Assembly: GCA_037953625.1 (NCBI GenBank)
Contig: CM075650.1
Location: 19,163,501-19,227,500, forward strand
DNA from: Crotalaria pallida
Taxonomy: Eukaryota; Streptophyta; Magnoliopsida; Fabales; Fabaceae
Length of the DNA stretch: 64,000 bases
Reading direction: 5' to 3'
Shown here in pieces: positions 54,601 to 64,000 of this stretch. The notes below the pieces were generated by a model. It searched no databases. It had not been told where the DNA came from and saw nothing but the letters and a program-made list of their open reading frames with translations. The position numbers and the translations under genes are program-made. Each line of letters begins with the position of its first letter. Positions within the stretch are counted from its first letter, which is position 1.

Positions 54601-55063
54601 GAATGTAAGCCAGAACTTCCAGTACCTGGAGTCTTTACCCTACTCTATAGGGCTCCTTCTATCCCTTGTTGAATTGGATGTCAGCTACAATTCTATCAAG
54701 ACCTTGCCTAATTCCATTGGGTGCCTCAAGAAGCTACAGAAGCTAAGTGTGGAAGGAAATCCACTCATTTCACCTCCATTGGAAGTGGTGGAGCAGGGTT
54801 TACATGTGGTGAAGGAGTACATGTGTCACAAGATGAACTCATCTGGCAATGAAAGCACCCACAAGAAGAGGTCGTGGGTGGGGAAGTTAGTGAAGTGTGG
54901 GACATTCAATGGGCACTACATGAGAAGTAGGAAACAGCTAGAACATGATGATTTCAGCAGCCTTAAGTATCAGTCTATCAATGCTCTTTCGACACCATCG
55001 TCGGGTTTCTTTGGAAGGCTCTCACCTCATCGCCTCTTCTCACCTCGTCGTTCCTTCGGTTGA
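51609..55063 (+). CDS. PIRL7: Plant intracellular Ras-group-related LRR protein (PIRL6/7/8 group)
   Basis: Three coding exons: 51609-51815, 52666-52835 and 54376-55063, all with GT..AG introns (850 and 1540 bp). Phases fit (207+170+688 nt), giving 354 residues. The start is ATG 51609 (MYELQQVHRQRQQQMM). Residues 1-34 are basic; about nine to ten 23-residue leucine-rich repeats follow (LQKLDFSNMSLESLP, LMVLDVHSNLLRSLP, LKALNISGNFIESLP, LEELNCNFNKLSKLP, LQKLSVNSNQLVFLP, LKILDARLNCLRSLP, LVELDVSYNSIKTLP). Then comes the PIRL-typical C-terminus (KLSVEGNPLISPPLEVVEQ, GKLVKCGTFNGHY, SPHRLFSPRR). No signal peptide, in keeping with an intracellular scaffold role. The family is plant-specific; PIRL7 is chosen among PIRL6-8 only because OSTC lies next door, as I recall for Arabidopsis. 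Intron 1 carries AAAAG and TA microsatellites (51880-51910, 52400-52422). Confidence 0.9.
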
Positions 55064-55871
55064 GAAGCGGAGACAGTTTTTTTCTTTGAAAATCCATGTC
55101 TAGTGAATTGTTTTGCTTGTGGTGTATGTTGAATTCCAGTTTTCAAAGGGTGTGTGATAACCATGGATGGATATATGCTTGTTATTGGTGTGATTGTAAG
55201 TACGTAAAATAGAATACTAGAATGTATAAGGTGATTGAAAGATGATGGCGTTTGTGAAACACTGTAAGGCTGTTCATGTATGTAAAGTAGGTAGATACAT
55301 CATATATTCATACATGTTTAGTTTCTTCGTATGTAAACTTGATGACTTATGTTTTATGTAAAATAAATAAATAATGATGGCAATTGTGGTTGTCTCTTTG
55401 TATTCTAGAATGATTTGCAGGGATAAAAAGATTTAAAAAATTAAGTGATGGAAGATAGAAATAACTTGAAATCTCCAAATTGATAGCTGGCAATAAGATA
55501 AAATGAGCGACGAGTTTAATTAGATTCTTTGATCTTGATCTTCCGAATGATCTGGATTTGATGGTCTATTTCCTTCTTTTGGTTTAGGAGGTAATTGTAA
55601 TTTTGTGATTGAAAATTGAAAGCAAGTGGTGCCATGCAGATCATAATCCATAAAGGAATGAAAATTCTTGTGCAACGTAAATGTAGTGAAAAGGTGAGGA
55701 GTTCATAACCCACATATTCCCTCATGTAAATGAAGAGGAAATAAATATGCATCAACCGTTGAATCAATACCAATACCAGCGCGGTAATGTTTAAACCTTT
55801 AAACTCATCTAACAAAACATATATGACTAGCCTCCAACTCCTTTAATTTTAAGGGATTGTGTAAAATTATA
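55064..55871 (+). other. 3' flank of the PIRL gene
   Basis: Probable 3' UTR. AATAAATAAATAATG near 55362 contains overlapping AATAAA-type polyadenylation signals. No further gene; the 99-codon minus frame at 55516-55815 has no recognisable content. Confidence 0.5.
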
Positions 55872-56129
55872 CTCCCTCAATCTCTAAATATAAGCACTAG
55901 ATTGTGGGTTTCTTTTGTATCTAAATATAAGCTCCTATTTTAATTTTCAATGACAATAATTACTTCTTTTCTACAAACACCCCTATTTAGTCAACACATT
56001 CTATGGGTAATTTTAAAAAATTATACAAAATATTACCATTTCCAATACCGCTAATCATATTAACAAAATTTTTTAATCCACGTAAAAGTCCATCCCAAGT
56101 GCTTATACTTAGAGACGAGATGGAGGGAG
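55872..56129. mobile_element. Stowaway-like MITE
   Basis: CTCCCTCAATCTCTAAATAT at the left and TTAGAGACGAGATGGAGGG at the right are inverted, with GCAC inside both ends. Flanks TA and TG suggest a decayed TA duplication. 258 bp. Confidence 0.7.
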
Positions 56130-58400
56130 TGTTTCCGGAATCACATACCAAGGAATATTATTATTAGGCATTTTTGTAAATCACGCTGGGCTGGGCACCT
56201 CAACATGCATATCCAACCGTTTTGCCCTTCTCACCTTGCTCAAACATCGATGTTAAGCCACCATGTGAGAACCACATTAACCCGGCAACTACTCCGACCA
56301 TGGACCACCAGAAGAAACCAAAATTTCAGATGCCACATGTAAACTTCATCAACGTCAAACAGCCATCTTCTTTCTCATCCCTTTGTCGCCAAAAAGCACA
56401 ACATCTCATCCATTTTCTTCTAAGCCTAAACACCATAACCTCATCTGTAGTGTTCCCAATCAAGTGATCAAGATTATCCAGCACAAATTCAACACCCAAA
56501 CACAGCACCGCCTCAGCAACATGGCTAAAGGCCATCTACTCAGATATTGTAGCCACCTTATACAATCAACAACCAAGCAGCCAAGGTCCCTGTAATTCTC
56601 ATCCTCACATCACCACTCAAAGATCGAGAGTCGAAACTCACAACTAAAAAACCTCACCCATCTCTCTCCATACATCCAGTTTAGCACTTGGGAGAGGTTG
56701 TTTTGTATTGGCTATTGGTGCATGGGTTATATATGTCACCGTTCAGGTGTTGAGAGTTTTGTTGAGTAGAAGGAAGATCATGGAGCTAGGTGATGGGTGT
56801 CAGAACCAAATTTTGACCAATCCTGGTGCCAACAAATGGGTTTAATTGCTTAATGCACAACTTGACAACATGGCAATTTGCAAGCTTCTGAGGCTGCCAA
56901 TACCACGTTGTGGAAGAGAGCTTCTGCGTTGGGTGTTTTCGGTTTCACTTTCGCTGGAGGGGTTGGGGAGTGCAGGTCTGTGCTCGGTTATGGGAAAGAA
57001 TTTGGTCAGGGTATCCTCAGTGCCACTTGAGTCCCCATACAAAATCTTAGAGCTCCTCAGTAAACTAGAGGCAAGGCATCCTCAGGGAGATTCAATCCCA
57101 GGATCAAGTAATCTTCACGGGACTCAGTGCCACTTGAGCTAAGGCCCTTGGTCTATATCATGAAAACTACAAAAAACAATGTGTTTTGATAATATAAAAT
57201 TATAAAAGAAGAATGTATCTTCCACTCTTAGAATATTTTGCATGATTTCTACATATCAGCTGGGTATGAGACATGGAAATCCCATTCACATAGAGTCCCT
57301 CTCACCTTTTATTACCTAGCTTTTAGGAGTGGGTTATGCTCTATCTATATCAAGTGACATAAAAGCCTGTTTTGTTATAACAGTACAAAGGATGGAAATA
57401 GCAAGACAAAGAAAAAGTCGAAAAAAGGTAGAGCAATTATCAAGTAAGATTTCTGTTATTGGCAACACCCCCCAAGACAAGCATACAGAAAGAAAGATTA
57501 TCATATAGTCTCAGGACAATGAAGAGAAATGTGTCTCAAATAAATTCCTCTGTCAATGCACCTTGATTTTGATAATATGTTTATGCTAAAGGAATATAGG
57601 GAAGTTTTTTTTCCTAGGTACAAAGGAGGCCAATTAGCCACGTACAGAGAGGGGATAGTAAGCTAAAGTAAGGGTTTGATTTTTTAAGAGTGGCCAAGCT
57701 CGGATTTCATCCGGGAGCAAGCAATCCCCAAAGGGACTTGGGACCACTTTAACTTCAGCTAAGGCCTTTGGAAACTAGAAGAAAACTTTCAATGGAGCCT
57801 AAAAGTGCCATAAATGGCACAAACTTAGGGTGCCCAAATTAAAAGTGGCTATGCTAACTACTAAGTGCCTCCTGGAAACTATTAATCGAACAGTAGACAG
57901 AAAAACAGTCATTATAGTCTGATGTAGGGGCAGCATTAAAGGGAACAGACATGCTGAGTGAAACAGGTGAAAGAACACAGAAGAGCAAGATTATCCAAAA
58001 AGTAATACAAAGGAAAACATGTAAACTCAACACAACCACCCCACCCATGAAAAAATATGCAGTACCCAGTAAAGAAGAAAACATCTAACCACAGCATATT
58101 TCTCAAAAAAAATAAAATAAAAGAAACTAAGCAGCATCGCGACTTATAGCAACATTGCTTTCAATCCACAATTAACACAAACCATAATTCACACACTCAT
58201 AAATTATCAAAGATCAAAGAAACAACAAAAGTCTCTTATAAGTTATAACAATAGTTACTAGGCTCGCTCCTCCACATACCGAATTCACATCACGTAACAG
58301 GTTTACCTAAAAGAAAATAGAATAACAATAGCATAAAAAGTGACAAACCGCACTCAAACTAAATGTGTACCCATAACCCGTGCCATGTTCCTATGAACTA
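56130..58400. other. Intergenic region between PIRL and the OSTC side repeats
   Basis: Several 70-100-codon frames (minus 56326-56535, plus 56846-57142) lack recognisable domains or splice context. A phrase resembling GACTCAGTGCCACTTGAGCT..AAGGCC recurs near 57120 and 57735 and may mark two fragments of one dispersed repeat. A possible hydrophobic reading at about 56690-56790 (VLAIGAWVIYVTVQVLRVLL) is not supported by a start or by exons. Confidence 0.4.
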
Positions 58401-58409
58401 TGGTTACAA

Positions 58410-59430
58410 CCAAGGTTTTAAATCTAGGTTCGCGACTGCTATGTTAGGTTTCGGGAGTTGCAGAAAGCACATCGTGATTGCAATTGAGGCCACATCAGCC
58501 ACATTTGCCCATAATAGTCCATAACATCAAGATTTTGGGAGCCTCCGTAACCATGACCGCAACCGCTATTTAAAACATTAACTAAGATTCTAAATTCTAG
58601 TCAACAAATGCAACTGCGACCACAGTATTATGACGGTCTCCTCAGCCATTCGGCCACATTTTCCTGCAATCATCTGCAGCTGCGCTAATCGCAACGACAA
58701 GCACAAACACAAATTACTTGTAAATAGGAATACTGAGCCGAAAATCATATATGAAAAAACTTACCCTAATTTCAAGAAAAACCACCAAACTAACCAAAAT
58801 CCTTAGCATATAAATGGTACCAAATCAGATCCAATTAACGTAAGTGCATCGAAACTAGGGAAAAATAGAAAGCGCGACGGCAATTGAGGCCACATCCGTC
58901 ACATTTTCCCGCAATAGTCCATAATGTCAGGGTTTTGGGAGACTCCAAAACCATGACCGCAACCGTTATTTAAAACATTGGTTACAACTAAGGTTCTAAA
59001 CTGCAGTCCAAGACCACAATAGCGACCACAATATTATGATTTTAGTGGTCTCAACAATCCCATCAGCCACATTCTCCTGCAATCAGCTGCAATTGCACTA
59101 CACGCAACAACGACAGCAAACACAAGTTCAGATATGAATTTTTGGTCTACCCACAGGTATTCTCCACAGGAGATAATCCTGTTCGAGCCAGAACATACAC
59201 AATATAGTCGGGCTAGCTCTCGCAGCGGAGTTTTCTCCATTATGACGGTCAACAAATGCAACTGCGACCACAGTATTATGACGGTCTCCTCAGCCATTCG
59301 GCCACATTTTCCTGCAATCATCTGCAGCTGCGCTAATCGCAACGACAAGCACAAACACAATTACTTGTAAATAGGAATACTGAGCCGAAAATCATATATG
59401 AAAAAACTTTCCCTAATTTCAAGAAAAAAC
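58410..59430. repeat. Cluster of related short inverted-repeat elements and a ~180-bp duplication
   Basis: Segments sharing GGCCACAT..CCACATTT, TAGTCCATAA and GACCGCAACCG.TATTTAAAAC occur near 58470-58585 and 58880-58985. A segment with TCAACAAATGCAACTGCGAC through TTAGGAATACTGAGCCGAAA-type sequence occurs at about 58600-58830 and again at 59248-59490. GGTTTTAAAT and ATTTAAAAC ends suggest MITE copies. 59135-59245 (GTTCGAGCCAGAACATAC, GCTAGCTCTCGCAGCGGAG) may be a separate SINE-like insert. Frames here are by-products. Confidence 0.55.
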
Positions 59431-59559
59431 ACCAAACTAACCAAAATCCTCATAGCATATATAAATAGTACCAAATCAGATCCGATTAACATATAAGTAT
59501 ATGTCGATACTACAAAATTACGCAATAATAAAGCAAAAATGAAACGCAATTGAAGTTGT

Positions 59560-60090
59560 TCATCTAAGATAACCAGGGATCTTGATACGAATGAAGAGCA
59601 TGGTCATGATATAAGCGAGAACAACGGAAGAAACACCAGCAGATGCATAAGAAACCTTAACACTCTTGGCTCTATTCCGATCCAAAGCGAGATCCAAGAG
59701 CACGATCCCGATTCCACCGAGCACGAACATGAACCCAGACGACAGCCCTTCGATAATGTATTGACCGTTGACTCGGCCAGACATGAAGACGACGGGTCGT
59801 ACGGCGCCGGTGTAAGGGTCCTGTGTGGACCCGATGCCAGGTGGCTCAACGATGACGTCATAGACGATGCCGGATACGACCATGAAGTAGGTGAGGAGGA
59901 CGAGGGCGAAGACCGCGTTTGGGGAGGGGAGGGTGAAGGATGGGAGCTTCAGACGGAGGCGTGGAGGGCGGAGGAAGGTGAAGGGGATCAGGCGGAGGAG
60001 GTGGAAGAGGGGATCGATTGATGCGGCGGCGGAGGAGGTGGAGGAGTCGGTGGCGGTTTGGGAGGACTGGGTCTCTGATTTGGGTCGCAT
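59560..60090 (-). CDS. OSTC: Oligosaccharyltransferase complex subunit OSTC (DC2-like)
   Basis: Single-exon 176-residue frame, ATG at 60088-60090, TAG stop at the low end. OSTC/DC2 is a small ER-membrane subunit of the STT3A-type oligosaccharyltransferase that links the complex to the translocon for N-glycosylation. Seen here: a Ser/Thr-rich N-terminal extension (residues 1-25) longer than in animals, TM1 about 58-79, the family signature YDVIVEPPGIGS 77-88, GRVNGQYIIEGL 105-116, TM2 about 117-136, TM3 about 147-168 and the C-terminus KIPGYLR. Animal OSTC is ~149 residues; the core here is of that size. No clear TATA box within 100 bp. Some databases label the plant family 'oligosaccharyltransferase complex/magnesium transporter'. 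Confidence 0.93.
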   Translation of the reverse strand: MRPKSETQSSQTATDSSTSSAAASIDPLFHLLRLIPFTFLRPPRLRLKLPSFTLPSPNAVFALVLLTYFMVVSGIVYDVIVEPPGIGSTQDPYTGAVRPVVFMSGRVNGQYIIEGLSSGFMFVLGGIGIVLLDLALDRNRAKSVKVSYASAGVSSVVLAYIMTMLFIRIKIPGYLR

Positions 60091-60189
60091 CGTAGCGGGT
60101 CGGATTTTCTGCAGGTTACGGAGAAATGAGAGAGTTGGATGACTCCGAGTCTGATTGTGTTGGAGTTGACAACATTATGTTATTTTTTT

Positions 60190-60706
60190 ATTAAGGTTTA
60201 ATTATGTTCCTGAAATTTGGACTAAATTTAGTTGGATGCCTTTTTTTTTTTTTCTTTTTTTCTTTTCGGTATTTATGTCCTCAAACTTATCTCCGGTTTG
60301 TTATTTGTCTTTGTGATGGATTCAAGCCAATTTTTGCAATTGCTTATGCTCTCAAACTTATCTGCCTTTGTGACATAAGGTCACAGGACAAATAGCAAAC
60401 CGGAGATAAGTTTGAGAGTATAAACATTGCAAAAACTGGCCAGAATCTATCACAGTGGCAAATAGTAAATTGGAGATAAGTTTGAGAGCGTAAACATAGT
60501 AAAAATAAATAACTGTATTTGGTAAAAGTACCTCAAAATTTAGAGACTTGTGACATAATTATCAAATCTTACTATGGTGGTTAGAGATATCGTGGTTGGA
60601 GAGGGTTGAAGATGAAGAATTTTGGTGGGAGTGAATAGGATCACGGTGGTTCACATATATAAAAATTGATCAGAATCCGTCACAAGGGCAAATAACAAAC
60701 TGAAGA
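60190..60706. repeat. Inverted and direct repeats upstream of OSTC
   Basis: CTCAAACTTATCTCCGGTTTG at about 60281 is inverted at about 60393 (AACCGGAGATAAGTTTGAG) and repeated again at about 60470. GGCAAATA.(A/C)AAA recurs at about 60450 and 60688. The right part is cut by the LTR at 60707. Probably a decayed hairpin element in the OSTC upstream region. Confidence 0.6.
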
Positions 60707-61254
60707 TGTAACACCCCAAAAATATTAAAGGTAAATAAAAATGCGAATTAATAAAAACCTTTTTCCAAAAGAGTGTGAAAACTAAAAGCATTGCTTATTA
60801 ATATCATATTATATTACAAAACAGTCTGAGTGTAAATATAAGAATATAAAATTCTCAAAAATCCCTCTTTACACCCAGAGCATGGTCTTCACAACTCTAT
60901 CCTTCAATAAGAGGATTCGGACAACAAGATGTCATCCAGGCTGTCTCTGCTAACGCTCCTTTAACTCTATCAGGAGAGACCTTTGACCTGTCATTCAAAA
61001 GAACCTACCACCACCAATGTGGTAGTATGGGAGTAAGTCACTTGTCATATCGCGTAAGCAGATTATATGATTGTTCAAACACAAGCATCACAGATATCAT
61101 TTTAATGCAATGAATGCATGCTCAAGTGTCTTAACAAACAATAAATAATATTATTAATCTTTCATGCAATGCATGTACGTCTCTCAAAACATTCTTTTCA
61201 TCACTTCCATAAAACAACACTCTGGGATAGGCAATCGTGCGCTCGATGTTTCCA

Positions 61255-61815
61255 CAACCTGTATAGCGGCCACACCGTTCTATACTGGAACCCCATCTAC
61301 CACGATCCCAAAATGAACAAGGGGATGATCCCTGAACCATTGTGCACCAATAGTTCTAGGTCCTTGTCATTTCAACGTTGGCGGCCACACCGTTCCAACT
61401 GTCTCATATAGCGGCCACACCGTACTATATGGTTTCCCAATCCCGCATGCACCTTACTCATTTTACGATTCTTGTAACATCATGCATGAGATGCATATTC
61501 CATTAATTATCAGCATTTCCATTATCAAGAGTAATCATCATCATTATACACATGGCGGCCACACCGTTCCATGTCTTCATATAGCGGCCACACCGTACTA
61601 TATGGAATCACACACATATGGCGGCCACACCGTTCCACATGTCTTCGCATAGCGGCCACACCGTACTATACGGAATCACACATATATGGCGGCCACACCG
61701 GTCCACATGTCTTCGTATAGCGGCCACACCGTACTATACGGAATCACACACATATGGCGGCCACACCGGTCCACATGTCTTCGTATAGCGGCCACACCGT
61801 ACTATACGGAATCAT
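61255..61815. repeat. GCGGCCACACCG repeats, ~68-bp tandem units
   Basis: GCGGCCACACCG recurs about a dozen times. From about 61550 it is organised into four ~64-69-bp units, each with a CATATGGCGGCCACACCG half and a TATAGCGGCCACACCGTACT half, followed by GGAATCACA. GC- and CpG-rich against an AT-rich background. Confidence 0.85.
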
Positions 61816-62148
61816 CTAAGCTCAATGATCTTACATCAGAGCTATTCATTCAGGCTCACGATCTCATATCGAAGCTATTCACTCATGCTCCCCAATCTCA
61901 TATCGGAGCTATATAATCAATTAATTATCATGCATTATTATATTCATCATATCATCATTATTATCATGCTCATATAATCATCATTGTTCTTTTATAAATA
62001 ACATTCATCTCAAGTCAATTCATATTCTAATGAATCATCATGAATTCCATTATATTTTACTCCATAATCAACTCATGTAACACCTATGCAAAGCCTCAAG
62101 GGATTATTGTGATTGACTTATTTAATTATTCATTTCTCTCAGGCACTA

Positions 62149-62174
62149 ACCGGTTACAAGATCCACTAACCGGT
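62149..62174. promoter_or_regulatory. ACCGGT palindrome pairs in the gypsy-type LTR
   Basis: CACTAACCGGTTA boxes: cores start at 62149/62169, and again at 62900/62920 and 63857/63877. All three pairs are spaced exactly 20 bp. The last pair is about 190 bp upstream (minus sense) of the TATA box. Confidence 0.8.
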
Positions 62175-63662
62175 TAGTGACAGCAAAACATATTGACTTT
62201 AAGTCCAAAACCTTCCAATCTTGAAACTAATTCCTTCCTACTCCGTATTGACCTTTTAAGACATAATTCTACGCTTCTTGCAGATCTCCTAACTACCAAA
62301 AACATATTTTAAATTCCTGTGCCCCTTAATGCCATATTCGGGAAAGTTTCATTGTTAAGCCTTAATAATTACTATGGTTAATTAGCTTACTTATTTCAAA
62401 TTACGGTTCCATTATTAGTCCAAACCCATATCATACCCATATTCTAAGATTATCATACTAAACTTAATTAACTTCACATTTCTTTTTATACTCATGCAAT
62501 GTCAACCATGACTCTATGGTTATTGCCAACTTTAGCCATATTACAAACTAATGTGTAAATTCTAAATCTGTCATTACAACATTGCACAAGTCTTATTATT
62601 ATGTCATAACAATTACCATTATTCACTAACTTACTTACTCTAAATTATCAGTTATAGCAATTTGGACATGACTCTAAGGTTATAGTAAGACTTAAGCATA
62701 TCAAATTACATTCCATTAGTTTTAAATCCATCAATCTAATTTCCAATTAAAACTCTTTATCAAACCATAACAATTTCCATCTCTCCCTAGCTTATTTACT
62801 CCCAATTATTGGTTCAAATATTAGTCCAAGTCCAAGTAAAAACTATCCTCAATGATTGTTATACCAACATAAGCAATTGATGCATTCTGTCAGTCACTAA
62901 CCGGTTAGAGAGCCCACTAACCGGTTAGTTAATGCAGTTTGACAGCATACTGCACTTTTCTTGTTGAATTCCTTTCATAGTCCAATTATTACTTCTTGAC
63001 ATCATTGGACAACCAACATATGGTATCTAGTTACTACTTTGCAGCAAGTAATTCAACCAAATCAAAGCATCAAATCATCAAATCAATGCATCAAATCATT
63101 CAATTTATCAAGTTCATATTCATTGATTCATAATCAATTGCTCATGACCCTAATACTTTCTCAATTTCAGCAATCATCACAAGAATCATAACAGAATTAT
63201 AGCAACATGCTTCTCATTAATTTCATTCTTGTTTAGGTCCTTAATTCAGTTACATAACATAGGGAACCAAGGATTGTATTGGCCTCCAAGCCAACCAATT
63301 CTTGTCTTGGTTCCAATATCCACAATTCACACATATCATCACACAAACCATCAACCATAAATCCTAGCGATATAAATGAGGTCTCCCATACCTTACACGA
63401 ATTGGACAGCCCTAGACAAGCTCTAAAACCCCCAAAACAGCAGCTAGTAGCAGCCAACAGCAACAGCTCGAAACCAAAAAAACAGAGCAACAGGAACAGC
63501 TCAAACCCTTTGATTTACAAGCTCTCACACTCACTAATCACAAGCTAAAGGTGCAGCAACCAAAGGCTAGTTACTTGCACGAATTTGAGAAGGAATTTGG
63601 GCAGAGTTTCAGCTCTGAAACGAATGGGAGTTGAGCCCCAATAGCAGCAACCAAAAACAGGG

Positions 63663-63670
63663 TATTTATA
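63663..63670 (-). promoter_or_regulatory. TATA box of the right-end gypsy-type LTR
   Basis: Minus-strand TATAAATA, downstream of the palindrome pair at 63857-63882 in minus sense. Confidence 0.5.
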
Positions 63671-64000
63671 GAGATGGAAAAGAGAGGAAAAGGAGGCAAA
63701 GAGTGGAGCAAAACGTGCCACCCAGCTCTTCCTCACACCACACACTTAATTGGAGGTGTTGAGGGGTGCTATGTAGCCTAAGGGAGAAGAAACCACGTTT
63801 TTAGCTCGAGATTTCGAGCTAAACCGACTTAAAATTATGCAGATACAGATGTACTAACCGGTTACTGATTTCACTAACCGGTTAGCCACTGCTAAAATCC
63901 AGAAATTCAAATATAATGCACTGCTTTGCTCAAAAATTAATTTAAAAAGATTTATTTCTCAAAACAAAATTTCCACCGTTGGATGTCAAGATAAAATCAT

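Larger units (their letters stand above)
60707..64000 (-). mobile_element. Gypsy-type LTR, minus strand, running off the window
   Basis: Plus-strand boundary TGTAACACCCC at 60707 (minus end GGGGTGTTACA). A minus TATA box at 63663-63670 sets the orientation, so the LTR start lies beyond 64000 and the length exceeds 3.3 kb. It contains the 68-bp tandem repeats at 61550-61815 and three ACCGGT palindrome pairs. No primer site lies to the left of 60707, so it is a solo or 3' LTR. It inserted into the repeat at 60190-60706. Frames at 61131-63745 are not genes. Confidence 0.65.

Noticed and set aside
56326..56535. Minus frame with a start resembling the N-terminus of a coiled-coil NBS-LRR protein
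   Set aside because: Only 69 codons and no P-loop or further domain nearby; the resemblance is weak.
63233..63745. Several 66-89-codon frames on both strands
   Set aside because: They overlap each other within an LTR leader and promoter region and have no recognisable content.

Overview
This is a plant nuclear genomic window, AT-rich and without bacterial features. It holds two apparently intact host genes in the last 13 kb. The other ~80% is transposable elements, many nested inside one another. The element families (Sirevirus-type Ty1/copia, Ty3/gypsy-type LTRs opening TGTAACACCC, MULE-like MITEs, a tRNA-derived SINE), the spliced LRR gene and the gene order point to a eudicot, probably a legume. 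The species call is inference.

Layout. 1-9.4 kb: a minus-strand gypsy-type LTR split by Sirevirus element E1 (LTRs 933-2571 and 5193-6831). E1 is young and encodes Gag only. 9.4-13 kb: a CACTA-like end with ~42-bp subterminal repeats beside a captured, broken SMC3 gene fragment, then another gypsy LTR. 13-20.8 kb: MITEs, a decayed minus-strand copia element, and four head-to-head or tail-to-tail copies of one RT-derived fragment. 20849-47377: a nest resolved by target-site duplications (TSDs). Old Sirevirus E3 (TSD CTCCT) interrupted a coding-like sequence. Its 5' LTR was then hit twice: by a composite minus-strand insertion (20979-37322, TSD CTCTC) and by a 1.8-kb solo LTR (38226-40036, TSD ATATT). 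The composite was later hit by young Sirevirus E2 (20995-31754, TSD TTGAT). 47.4-51.4 kb: minisatellite, SINE and MITEs. 51.6-55.1 kb: a three-exon PIRL-type leucine-rich-repeat gene. 59.6-60.1 kb: an OSTC-like oligosaccharyltransferase subunit gene on the minus strand. 60.7-64 kb: another minus-strand gypsy LTR that runs off the window.

The most interesting signal is not a gene. The LTRs carry paired ~11-bp palindromes, mostly centred on CpG. The core is family-specific (ATCGAT, CTCGAG, ACCGGT), but the two members of a pair sit about 20 bp apart, very often exactly 20. The same spacing occurs in several Sirevirus families, in front of the envelope-position ORF of E2, and in the unrelated gypsy-type LTR at the right end. 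A second shared feature is an inverted repeat whose arms change together between families, framed by conserved blocks, in six different Sirevirus LTRs.
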